From contig DF240846.1 of NCBI GenBank assembly GCA_000507305.1, forward strand, positions 34,626-98,625: a stretch of 64,000 bases of DNA. The letters run 5' to 3'. The first letter of the stretch is position 1, and each line of letters begins with the position of its first letter. The position numbers and the translations under genes are program-made. Below are positions 1-10,860 of the stretch, in pieces. The notes under the pieces are model-generated. The model worked only from the letters and a program-made list of their open reading frames with translations. It was not told the DNA's origin and did no database searches. The DNA is from Breviolum minutum Mf 1.05b.01 (Eukaryota > Sar > Dinophyceae > Suessiales > Symbiodiniaceae).

Positions 1-605
1 ACTGTAAGCTTAAGCTGTTCTGCCGACAGCTTTTCGAAGATCTCATGCTCTGGGTAAAGGGCCTTGAACCGGCTCCAGTAAATTCCCAGGGCTGCTTTCG
101 ACTTCTCCAAATCGGCATCTGGCAAGATGCAATCCAAGCGTCTCCACCGATTCAAAGCCCCAATCACATCCGTCGGTTTCAGCCATGGATAACCTGTGCT
201 AGTTTGGGCAAAAATTATAGACACATTTTCTGAAGCGTTGACAATTAATATAACATGGAATTATGTTTGTTTTCGCCAAAAAACGTTCGTTTTCTCCAAC
301 TTTTCCTTGGCTTAAAGGGATAGGGGCACGCAGGCTTGCTTCATCCAAGGCCTTGAAGGTTTCTCTTGCCTCAGCATGTAGTATCGATTTCAAACTTGAA
401 CCGGTTCCAATAATTAACTTAGTTCTTTTTCCTTGCGGGATCTCAGGAAATCAAAAACATTAATGGATCGTATGATATTCCATGTTGCTGCATGCTTGCT
501 CCCCTTTGCCAGCCGCTGCAATACTGGATCTTTGCGTTCAAACCCCAGTTCCTCATCATCTAAAAGGATCGCTTTGGCATGCTCAGACAATTGAATTGCA
601 GGAGC
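1..605 (-). CDS. 3-exon fragment of a dinoflagellate multigene-family protein, 3' end outside window
   Basis: Three minus-strand exons join in phase: 432-605 (58 codons), 306-369 (21 codons plus 1 nt) and 1-193, which runs off the window edge. The first exon has LSEHAKAILLDDEELGFER; the last has YPWLKPTDVIGALNRW and WSRFKALYPEHEIF. From memory, the last block (W-x-RF-x2-LYP-x-HE) resembles a large unnamed Symbiodinium family; no function is known to me. Both introns need a GA donor (CGCAAG|GAAAAA and CCAAG|GAAAAG) with AG acceptors. The 5' exons upstream of 605 and the start codon were not found. Exon calls are firm from open frame and phase; the family link is recall. Confidence 0.62.
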
Positions 606-1905
606 CTGGGCGAATTACTGATCGAAACATTGCGCAGACAAGTTAAAGCGATCAACATGTCATGAGACTTATGCCAATTGTTGCTTCCAAAAACTAATCT
701 AGATGTACTTCAGCTCCACACGGTGGTTAGATTAATGATTCTTCTCTGATGTTGATTCATAATTTAACATTAAAGAAAAAACATTCTGGCACAGCAGTGC
801 CACATACTTTTGTTGAAAAAGTAGTAGGAATTATCAAGTGATTTTGGAGACAGAACTGATCAACCAGCCTTCCTCAAGCAAAGCAGGGAACTAATCTTAA
901 TTTTAAGATCGGATTATACTAAATCGAGCCTATATTAATTATGATCACAATCGATGACCCTCGGACCTTCAGTTCCAAGTAAGCAAACTTACTTCAAATT
1001 ACAATTTCAAATTATGATCGATGACCTCCATTTATAATTATTTGAGATGCGAATTTAAGGTTACGACTTATGATTAAAATATAAGTTAAGTAAGTTAAAT
1101 TACAATTGATGATTTTCAGTAAATTATTTAGACTGAAACCTAAAATTACAATCAATTAAATTAATTTAAAACTGAACTTAATATAAATTACGATCCATGA
1201 CTCAACCTAAAATTGCAATCAAGGACATTGATTGAAATTCAAAATTTCAAGTGAAATTATAAGTAATATAGGATAGACAATAGGATAGACTATAGGTCGA
1301 GGTGCAGACGAGGAGCCCCGCGGCCCAAACTTCGAGCGAGGCTGACAGCTGTGTTGCTTGGTCGCAAAGAAGTTGCTTGGCGCTTTGAAACTTTACCTGG
1401 CAATCATGTTAAATTATAGCTGGTAAAAGACTATAGGTTAAAGCACGTACTTTAAGGGGTGCAGTCCTGGCAGTCTCGGGGCATTTTTTCACCTCCATCA
1501 AATGGCAATGTTGGCACATGCCCGCTATATGTGTTTAGCAGGATTCATTGTGCGATACCCCATAGTTGCAGCTCTGTGGCCAGTAATTCATCCAAAAGGT
1601 ACAAGGACGAGCCAAGGAAACACTGCATTAACATGAGGAATATGAATCAAAATCTCAAAACAAATTCCAATTGGTAAATGAGGTTATAGTTGTTTATCTC
1701 TTGCGATGTAAATCGGTTTTGTTGATTGAAACCAAATCAGAATTTGACAGATTGATCATGATGATATTTCGCAGTGTCCTTTCTAAACCCTGTCCTTGGT
1801 GCATGTTGCACACGCCCGCTGTTTCAAGCAGGTAGGTGCACCCATAAAAACCCACAAGCCATCGAGCACACATCGCAATCCGAAACCTGTTGCTTCGCAT
1901 CAGGT
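606..1905. other. AT-rich spacer or long intron
   Basis: Mostly AT-rich with many TTAA, GATT and TAAATT words, like the introns of the neighbouring genes. A GC-richer patch at about 1290-1385 and another at 1450-1640 have short open frames on the minus strand, but I cannot connect either to a gene in phase. No inverted-repeat element of the types seen after 15 kb is visible here. Confidence 0.4.
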
Positions 1906-4900
1906 TCAAGCTTTGCTTTTGGCTTTGGCTTTAGCTCGACGCTTGGGCGGCTGCTCTTCTGCAGGAGCTTCTGGAGCTGGAGTCTCAGGCTCATCAGCGT
2001 TCGGCTTCCTCTTCTGGTTGGCTTTCTTGGTCTCTGCCAGCAAGAGCTTGTATGGGTGCTCGGCTGCCATGATCTTGACACACCTAAAGTGCATGCACTT
2101 AACCCACCATTCCAAAGGTGTAATACTACTCGAGTTGCATTCATTATTTACAACAATCATGGAATATACAAACAAAAAAAACTCGATTCCAGCATATGCC
2201 AGGGCACGGTTGTCGAGCACTCTCCTTGGCCTTGTTCACCATCACCAGGAGCCTGCTGCTGGGAAAGTTGTTTCAAGAAATTGAAGTACCATGGATCAAT
2301 CAAGGGAATGGCTAGACTGTAGGTTCTAAATTTTACTTAGTATATTTCAGCAAGGTTGGTTTCTCGAAATATTTTGGTTGGTGATGCTTATAAGTAAAAA
2401 ATTGAAAACCGACCCTAGAAAGTTGGGATTGTTACATATGGGTTTCATCGACCTAGGTTTGCCTGATCAAACGGGATGTGATTGTCGATGAAATTAATCT
2501 AAGTGTTGGATGATGTCCCTAGAATTTGGTTTATAGTTTAGATTAAATTAAACCAATTGATCCAAGATGCTGCTCAGAAGTCATCTCGGTGTTAACCTCA
2601 ATGGAGTGCTGCACTTCAGCCAGCTGCAAAAACGAGGCATCCAAGCTGTCGAGGACAGCCTTCATATCTTTGCCAAACCTCGGCAGCAATCTAAAGATGA
2701 TAAAGTAGGAACAGTTCTCGCAAATTCAATTTTTAATCTTTATAAATTATGATTTAATTAATTTAATTGAAACAAGAGACTTGATTGCTCTTTCTGAAGT
2801 GTTGCCATCCAATGCTGAGATCCAGCCAACCACATTGCTAGCCTTTTGATGCAAACTTTCTGTGAACTTCTGCAGCGTCTCCTTGACCTGGTCCATGCTG
2901 CCCATCGGAATCGCTCCTTGCTTTCCGTCTGGATTCTCCAAAGCAGCCGTTGTCTCAAGACCCGGCATCAGCGGCATGTGATCCAATTGGTCAGGCGCCT
3001 CCTGCAAGGTGGTAGAGCAGAGAAATGCTCAATAGAACTGCGAATAAGTGTTTCTTAAAATTAAAATGTTTGACTTTAACAGCTGTCCTCTACTTGCTCC
3101 ACCGTCCGATGAACCTCAAGATCTGATTTGCGGATTTTGATTGTCTCCGACGTTTGTACGAAGAATTCCTGGATGGAGGAATCGTAGCGAAAGCTCCTCC
3201 AAGGATGGGTGTGCTTCAAAGAAACAAACATATAAAGAAAACATCACCAGTCCTGACCAGGACGGAACGGAATCTTTGGCAGTATGCTTTGACCTTCGCG
3301 ATCAATGCCCTGGGTTCGATCAGCAAGGTACAGAAAAAATATGAAAAAACATTCAAACAAAAACTTCAACTAAGAATTTAAACTGAAGACTTCAGAAAAA
3401 AACAGTAAGAAAGATGACTATAAATTATGATCAAGCGTCGGGCTGTATCCAAGATCCTTGCTCATTCGCTCCTCCGTATACCATCCACCTTCAATCTCTT
3501 CCTCCCGAGCCCGTTGTCGCTCTTGGATCTTAAAGACTTGTTTTTCGAACTCTACCTGAGCCGCAGTATCGAAACAGTCAGAACTTCAATTAAACTGCAG
3601 CAATATAACTTGTGAAAAAAACAATGCTTCATTTGCCTTGCCTGCACGCTCTTTCTGGTTTTGGCATTGTTTTCGAAGCCACACGTTTTGAGCGCCTTCA
3701 CGAGCGCCAAACTTAAAGTGTCACGATCGCCCTGAAGCCACTCGGAGTGTATGGACTCCGCAATTTTCAGCTTACCAGTGTTGGACCGTTGGCAAAGCCG
3801 CTTCAACCGCATATACAATGCATGAGGAGTTAAGTCCTCACAGGCTCCGTTTGCACATTGTAAAATATAATATAATCTCATGAGCAATTAATATAAATTA
3901 AGATAATTAATAATTGAAACTCCATTTTTCATTTTGAAAAGATGGTGTGATTTGTTTCAAAAATAAAGCGAACATTAAAACAATAAATTGGGAATTATTA
4001 GATTATACTTTAATTGTTTGGATGACTAATGTAAATTTTAATGAAACAATTGAGGCGTCCTCATGCTCCAAGTCCATCTCTGCCGCAAGTTCCTGCTCAC
4101 CATCCTTCAATTGATCTGCTGCTGGTAATCCTTCATGAGGTGCTGAAGGTGATGCTGCTGCTGAAGGTGATGCTGCAGCAGGCGCAGGTCCTTTCGCTGC
4201 AGGTGCTTTTGGTGCAGGTACTTGAGGTGGGACTGCTCGCGAGACCAGTGCAGGTGGGGCAGATGGCACCGGCGGTAGGCCGTTCATAGCAGCTGGAACC
4301 ACAGGGTTTGCTTTAGGTGGGGCAGGTGGCGGTGGCACACCATGGCTTGGAGGCGGCGGGCTATTGAAAGCAGCTGGAACCACAGGTGCATGAATTGCCG
4401 GTGGCGAAAAGATCTGCCTTTGTGCTTCTGGCGAGGTCACTGGTGTTGCTTTTGGTTCAGCTCGCGGGATCATTGATTCGTTTGGTGTGACCTGTGTCGT
4501 CTCAGCTCCAGTCGCAGCAATCAATTTCTGCTCCAGAAATTGGTTTTGCATTTTCATCTTCTCCAACTGCTCCATCATCGTCTTGTTGGCAGCCAACATT
4601 GCATCCAACGCATCCTGATGCTTTGCCTCAGTCTTCACATCGCTTGCTGAATCCTCAGGTTCGCTTCCGCCCAACTCTAGAGTAGGGGCATGGCGAATTC
4701 TTTCCATCTCCTCATCACTGTCATCCACGACGATGTTTGCACCTGTAGCCTGTCCAAAATGCAAGAAGGAAAAATTAATTTATATAAAATAATATGAAAT
4801 AAACATTAGATTAAATTAATTAATCCCCTGCCTGCGATGCGCTCTCCAGTTGTTCCATCTTTGCAGCTAGCAATGATGAAAAGTCTGGGGCAGTATGAGT

Positions 4901-5692
4901 AGGCGCTTGGATGGCAGGCAATGCAGTCACAACAGGTGGCAGCACATCAGACCTCACTGGTGTAGGCAGAACAGCTTCCACTGCGGTACCTCCACCTTGA
5001 GCAAATGAAGCCTGACAGGGGATGTTTTTTTAATGGAGCAAGCTGTTATGAAATTAGATTAGAATCTGATTAGAACTTAACTTGAAGATCTTGAAGGTAT
5101 GTTGATTCAAAAATTAAGATAAGTATAATCTAAATTTTCGTCACCTGTGCCTGGGGCTCGCTTTTAACATGCAGCCAGCGATCCTTAAAATTCTGATTTC
5201 CGCACATTAAAAGAAGGGCGATAAGTAAATTTGGCATAGCTTAAATCATTTCAAAAAAAGAAATTAACAAACAATGCCAAGATTCTACCGACTCAATGTG
5301 ACTCTCCAACTCATGTTAATGAATGGTGTTCTCTGTGTCCTGCAGGGGAAAGAATTCAGAACTTAAAAAGATAACTTAAGGTTGAACTAACGAACCATGA
5401 TCGGGAAACATCAAATAACATTAGATCGATCGCTAGAGTGGGTTTTCGAGTTTGATGTTAAGTTAAATAATGATGGGCCCAATGATCGTGCATCTTGCCT
5501 GCAGGAGCTTCTCAATCTCTTCGGCAGACAAGTTCTCAGTCTCATCCAGCAAAGCCTTCTGGACATCGAGAACAACTTCCTCAGAAGACCGAGTATCCAT
5601 GGCGTCAACAATTTGCGCTGCACCTTTCAGCAAATCAGAGCAACTCCAAGCTCTGCTTGCGAGCCGACACTGCATCCCGAAGTGTTTTGAGC
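1906..5692 (-). CDS. 13-exon gene of the GGWYTEE multigene family, about 740 residues
   Basis: Exons in order: 5499-5692, 5289-5309, 5145-5183, 4832-5011, 4048-4749, 3642-3836, 3440-3555, 3253-3309, 3088-3196, 2781-3001, about 2575-2690, 2208-2316, 1906-2073 (TGA stop). The 702 bp exon encodes an acidic start (DDSDEEMERIRH), a coiled segment, then long Pro/Ala-rich sequence. Later exons carry ALYMRLKRLCQRS, then EIEGGWYTEERMSKDLGYS, then ALIAKVKAYCQRFRSVLV and SFRYDSSIQEFFV. I recall this order from abundant unnamed Symbiodinium proteins. The C-terminus is basic (PPKRRAKAKAKSKA). Donors are mixed: GC after exons 1, 4 and 6, GA after 7, 8 and 9, GT elsewhere. The junction after exon 11 and the 5' start are unresolved. 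Function unknown. Confidence 0.62.
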
Positions 5693-6074
5693 CTAGATGC
5701 TTAAGACATTAAATTAGATTATCTTAATCTAAGGTCGTTTCTGGTTTTTGATGCTTTAACATATCTTTCAACTATTTTTGAGCTAAAGGTTAATAGNCGG
5801 CAGACAAGTTCTCAGTCTCATCCAGCAAAGCCTTCTGGACATCGAGAACAACTTCCTCAGAAGACCGAGTATCCATGGCGTCAACAATTTGCGCTGCACC
5901 TTTCAGCAAATCAGAGCAACTCCAAGCTCTGCTTGCGAGCCGACACTGCATCCCGAAGTGTTTTGAGCCTAGATGCTTAAGACATTAAATTAGATTATCT
6001 TAATCTAAGGTCGTTTCTGGTTTTTGATGCTTTAACATATCTTTCAACTATTTTTTTGAGCTAAAGGTTAATAG
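5522..6074. repeat. 275/277 bp direct duplication around a single N (assembly join)
   Basis: Bases 5522-5796 are repeated as 5798-6074 with a single N at 5797 between them. The only difference I see is two extra T in one T-run of the second copy. The duplication contains most of exon 5499-5692 and the intron next to it. An exact tandem copy broken by one N is typical of two overlapping contig ends placed side by side. The second exon copy (5798-5968) should not be counted as real without long-read support. Confidence 0.85.
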
Positions 6075-6229
6075 AAACATGTTTTTTCAATCGGAGTACA
6101 TAATTTGCTTGAACTACTGCTTATGTTATCTTATGTCGGTTCATTTTCCAATAGATCATCTTTAGCACCAATCGAGTCAGACTGAGCATGATCTACACGT
6201 ACCATTTTCATTCAAATTCGTAAACCAAT

Positions 6230-6405
6230 ACATACTCCGTATCATACAATTCTCGTACTAAATTCTCGCACCTGCTCCGCTTTTTCTCGTATCATCTCCG
6301 CATATTCTCGTATCCAGTCCGCTTTGTGAATTTCTCCGCACGTAATTTGAATTTCTCCGGCATCATTTTGAATTTCTCCGCCTATATTTTGATTTTCTCC
6401 GCAGT
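6230..6405. repeat. Degenerate CTCCGC / TTCTCG repeat block in spacer
   Basis: Words such as TTCTCCGC, TTCTCGTA and GAATTTCTCCG recur at irregular 10-25 bp spacing through this stretch, becoming a more regular ATTTGAATTTCTCCG unit near the 3' end. It sits in the 6075-6468 spacer between the stop of one gene and the first exon of the next on the minus strand. No coding frame is evident. Confidence 0.55.
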
Positions 6406-6468
6406 TAAAATGAGATGTGAATTTTCGTTAATGTTAGTATCGTTATTTTCCAATTCACAAAGCAACAT

Positions 6469-8071
6469 CTAATATCCAGAAAGTTCAGATGGCATTACTT
6501 CTCGCCATCTTTGTGGCAGGCTTAAGTACTTGGAGCCTCGCATATATACAATACATTCCTTCAAAGCAGCCTCATCCCAGGGGTCTGCATCAGCTGGCAA
6601 AGCTGCAAACATAGCAGGAGCATCGAACTCGTTGACAGGCAGTGGCGGCATGCCACGTCCATGCTTCTGAAGAAGAGGTAGAAACCGTTGCACTCGAAGT
6701 CCAAAAGGTATAGGGTAGGACCTGCATCAGAAGAATTAATTATAACTTAATGAGATGACCATTGAATGTAAATGTTGAAAGTACAACATTTCGGCAACTG
6801 AGATTAGTACTGTGTTGATCGCAAATGTTCATTTCCTTGAAACTGCGCCCTGCCAGTCTTTCTGTTTATACTCTTCTTGGTAGTCTTTACCTTGCATCCT
6901 TTGGAATCAGCTTTTCGTAGGACTCCTGTCCAATACATGAATCTGCGATGAATTTGCCCATGCCCGGTGTCTCTTCCTCACCCATGTGTTGAGAAAAGAA
7001 ATGAAACTAGAAGAACTGCAATAGTTGTTGGGCAAAAATAAAAAGCTTTTAACTATACCACATTCCAACAAAGATTCGGGGTTAATGATCCATAATGGCG
7101 CATCCACCATCCCACGCGATAAACAGGAATCTTCTCCAACATGTACTCAAATCTGGGATACCATGGTAGTCTTGAACTAGCAGGTTGTTCGATCATGAAG
7201 GTGCCACCACGGCAAGCCACCATGAAGCACAAAAGTATCGTGCGAGAGAGCAATCTGTTTCCATCCTGCAGGGTTACTTTATAGTTTACTTTATTATATT
7301 TTGTCATCATAAATCATCATAATCTAGCCTATTTGATTCTTTTGGAAAAACTTTCAGAGCTTTGCCAGCCTGGACGTATTGGAGGAGAAGGTTACCCCAT
7401 GGTGTTGCCGCCGACCGTCGGCTTGTTCCCGTGTTGATGGCGGAGAATGATGTGCACACAATTGCAAAAAGGGCAAAGAAGTTGCCCTCATCAGCATGTA
7501 AGATGACCCAAATGGCCAACCTTAGGGGTTATCCTAGTTTGATTTAAACTAAAAAGAGCAGTCATATTTGTGTTCAATAATTTTATCGAAACAAAATTGA
7601 AACACATATAACCAAGGAGCGCCATTCCTGAAGGAAGTGTCATGTCGAAAGGGTTTTCATTGAATGATCTTTCCAGGGCACCATACCTGATGTCAAGCTG
7701 TGCTGTACTATACTTTCCGAACTTGGTAGAGCGGCCCACATGCCCGTCTCCAGCGAAGAATTCGCAGACAGAGAAAGCCTCAGGGATTACTCATGGTATA
7801 AGTTAATTAATTAACATGAATTTCATTTTTTTCACCCCACCAGCCTTAGGAACCTCTGGAAGATGAGTCTGGTAGAATGTGAGCACGACCAAAAGCACAA
7901 ATGCCTGCAAGGCAAATAAAGTAATATTGAATTTGCTAAAAATTTTCTTTTTTGAGATGGGACCCAATTTCAAAAGGATCAGTTAAAAAAATCTGCCTTC
8001 GGAATCTTCAGGTGCATCAGTCGTGCACAAAGCGCATCAAGATCTTCGCTTGTTGCTATTGGACCAGGCAT
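6469..8071 (-). CDS. Multi-exon gene with FFAG motif, recurrent dinoflagellate family
   Basis: The start ATG is at 8071 (MPGPIATSEDLDALC). Exons: 7997-8071, 7845-7904, 7687-7778, 7613-7668, about 7361-7510, about 7075-7265, about 6850-7000 and 6469-6720 (TAG stop). The second exon is hydrophobic. The third has VCEFFAGDGHVGR, reminiscent of the FAG/glycine loop of SAM-dependent methyltransferases; the fourth has PFDMTLPSGMAL. Later blocks are AINTGTSRRSAATPWGN, SRTILLCFMVACRGG and FMIEQPASSRLPWYPRF, then a basic exon with HRRFMYWTGVLRKADSKG. I recall this block order from large unnamed Symbiodinium families. Exons 1 to 4 join in phase with GC, GC and GT donors. Joins between exons 4 and 8 are not fully resolved. 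A methyltransferase role is only a motif-based guess. Confidence 0.6.
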
Positions 8072-8645
8072 GGCTCTAGAGCGAGTGCTAAAGGGGATGG
8101 TGGGTTATAAATGCAATTTCGTTTTAACTAAGTTAGTTTAATTAAGTTATATGTGTGATCCTAGATTATATAAGAGCATGAATGGCTACAGAGAAATCAA
8201 GGCACCAAAGAAGGCAGAATATAAGTGCAGAATTGCAACATATTGCATCAAGCATGCAAGAGATACGAACTGCAGGCCGCCGCTGCCGCAAGCGCTGTCG
8301 ACTGCAGCTGTCCGCTTCTGCACCACAAGGCCGGTGTCGGGCGGAGATCTTGACCATCTCAGCACCTGCAGCAGCATGAATGACCACGAAGATCGAAGTA
8401 ATAAAACAATTCTTATAAATTAACCCGCTCATGTTGCAGAGATCGACTTATGCACTTGCATGCAAGCATAACACACCATCAATTTTTCACATCACGTCAT
8501 TGCCATTCATAGTAGATCGAGTCCCGATCACAGCTGCAATGTGTAGATCCAACTGCACCATTCGTAAACAATTTTGCGGGGTGATCTAGAGCTAGAATGC
8601 ATTCATTATATAACACGTACGTTAGTTTCAAAACACTACTTGGAT

Positions 8646-10106
8646 CTACTCAGCCGCGGCTCCGCTTTTCCCTATGATCCTTGTCCCTGCGTCGACGGCG
8701 ATCCCGGTCGCGATCCCTCTCACGATCTTCTTCATCACGTCCACGACGGCCTCTGTTGGTGTCCACCACGTCAGGGCAGCTCCTGACTCTTGGCTTTGCT
8801 GTGGACCCTGCTGCATCTGCAGCTGCAATTCCAGGTGGTCGTGGATGCGGAAAACCTGGGCACAGACCCCATCCCAATGCATTTTGGCCAATTATAATGT
8901 GTAAGCTGAATTGAAATTTGAAAACTTAAGTTACAGGCTGCATAAAGAACAGGAAGACTCGACTTAAAGCCAAGATACTCTTCGGAGCCAACTGCCAACC
9001 CTCATTGGCCAGAAACGTCAACAAGGCATGCATACTTGCTGTGTCCACCCCTGATGATGGAAGCATCGCAGCCAAAGCAGCACCAGATGGAGCTTTTGGT
9101 CCTGCCTCGATTGATCACAATGAGTGCTAGCTAACTTAAGTTAAATTCATTCGATTAAACCACAAAAAAATACTAAATTAACCTAGCCACCGGGCCCACT
9201 GCTCCAGAAGATGCTGGAGTCGAACCAGCAGGCAACCCAGCCACTGCAGCAGCTGTCTCCACCACATCTGCCGCACTTGGTTCCTTGTGCGATGGAGGAT
9301 TCTTTGGCTCATTGGGCTTGAGGTGCTTCCCCACAGAGCCTGGGTTGTATTTTTCCAAGCAAACGCAAACTTCAAAAAATACAACATAAACAAACCACTC
9401 CAAAAAATATATAAAGCATACTATGGCTTATAGTCGAGAAACCCTTCGGAGATTTCATTCTCGGCTCAGGCATAGGCTCGATGGGCTCCTCCACCACCTC
9501 TTCATACTCTTCCTGCAAATATTGATCGACATACTGCGTTGATTAATTTAGTCGATTAATATTAACAATAATTTTTGTTGTACTTTATTTTAATTTCCAA
9601 AACTTAACTAATTTAAACCAAGTAACTGCAGGTGAGCTATTGTGTTCACTGTCGTCGGTGGGCACTGTTTCTACTGGTGGTACTGGTGCTGCCATTGGTG
9701 CTGGACATTCTGGAGCATCTCGAGGTTTGTCGGATCCAGCAGACACCGTCACTGCACCTGAATAGACTGCCTTGGCATGTGCCACAGGTGGACCTGGAGG
9801 AAGAGCATCACCCGGAGAGCCACCAGGGACAAAGGGCACCCACAGCCATGCTTGCATCCATGCACCAGTCGCCTTTGGTGCCGGAGATGTTGGCATCAAC
9901 TTCGGCCGGATCTCAGGGCGAGGAGGCACAACTGCCCTGGCTGGCACTATGGGAACTGGCTTTCGGCCGCCTTTCTTGCCACCTTTTCCATCTTTTCCAC
10001 CGTCTTTTCCAGGTCCATCGCCGTCTTTACCTTGACCTTTTCCACCTTTATGACCTTCTCGGCGATCATCGCGGTCATCATCGTCGCGGTCATAGTACCT
10101 TAAAGG
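8646..10106 (-). CDS. Acidic/proline-rich gene, five phase-consistent exons
   Basis: Exons 9627-10106, 9443-9512, 9188-9339, 8935-9105 and 8646-8855 (TAG stop) join in phase, with donors GT, GT, GC and GT, giving at least 360 residues. The first supported exon begins with an RD-rich stretch (YYDRDDDDRDDRREG), then Gly/Lys-rich and Pro-rich sequence. The second is acidic (EEYEEVVEEPIEPMPEP). The fourth is more globular (TASMHALLTFLANEGWQLAP). In the last exon the phase-correct frame is VFRIHDHLELQLQMQQ; an RD-rich reading of the same bases is a shadow. The N-terminal exon is unresolved. Function unknown. Confidence 0.6.
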
Positions 10107-10860
10107 CTGCAAAGTGATTCTTAAGTTAATTTGATTTAAAATAATAACCTTAATTTCCCAATCACAATATTATGTGTAAAAATTGCCAATGTAAGATAAG
10201 AAACCGCCGGTTCGGAGGTGGGCTTCCTTCACCACTTGCCATCGCACCCACACATGTATAGATCGAGATCACTACAGCTGATCTAAGCCGAAAAAGATCG
10301 ATAAAATAAATAGTCCAAGAAACATGCAACTTCAGTTCGAGTCCATGACCTCCCACACCGATATGCTTTGGCACCTCGTTCAGGAAAAGCAGCTGCTTGC
10401 AGCACAGCGCAGCGGACTTCCAGCAGCACGGATCAGCTCACCATGTCGCAGGCTCGCCTGGCATGATGTAAATTAAGCAGGTTATAGGTTAAACTTAAAT
10501 TATCATATTAAAAGCAAAAAACATGGTGCTCATAATTTAATTCAATCAGATTGCTGGAGCTCATTATGAATTACATGCCGCACATCCTTTTTCCTGTTTT
10601 CGCAGAGGCCAATCGTATGTAATGCAATATCCCCTATTGCAAATGGCAGCTACCAGCCTAAGGCCAGTCCATGGTAGTTTAGGACAACATTTCCGATCTC
10701 CAGAATGCAGTTTTTGATGTTTATTGCTTTTTGCCTATAACATTAAAATAGATTATTGTAATCCACAGGCCTAAATTACTTTTTAAATTAAACCATGGAT
10801 GGCCACGCTTCGGGATGCCAAACTCCAAAATCTTGGGGCGCCGATGTTAGACAATCGGTC
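10107..10860 (-). other. Spacer with possible first exon of the downstream gene
   Basis: On the minus strand an ATG at 10464 opens MPGEPATW followed directly by GTGAGC, a good donor, so it could be the first coding exon of the 8646-10106 gene. The beginning resembles the MPGPIATSED start of the 6469-8071 gene. Bases 10165-10440 hold two open frames that I could not place in phase. The stretch 10480-10860 is AT-rich with no clear coding. Confidence 0.3.

Noticed and set aside
8650..8877. RD/RS-rich reading of the last exon of the 8646-10106 gene
   Set aside because: The upstream exon joins in phase only to the other frame (VFRIHDHLELQ), so the splicing-factor-like RD tail is a frame artefact.
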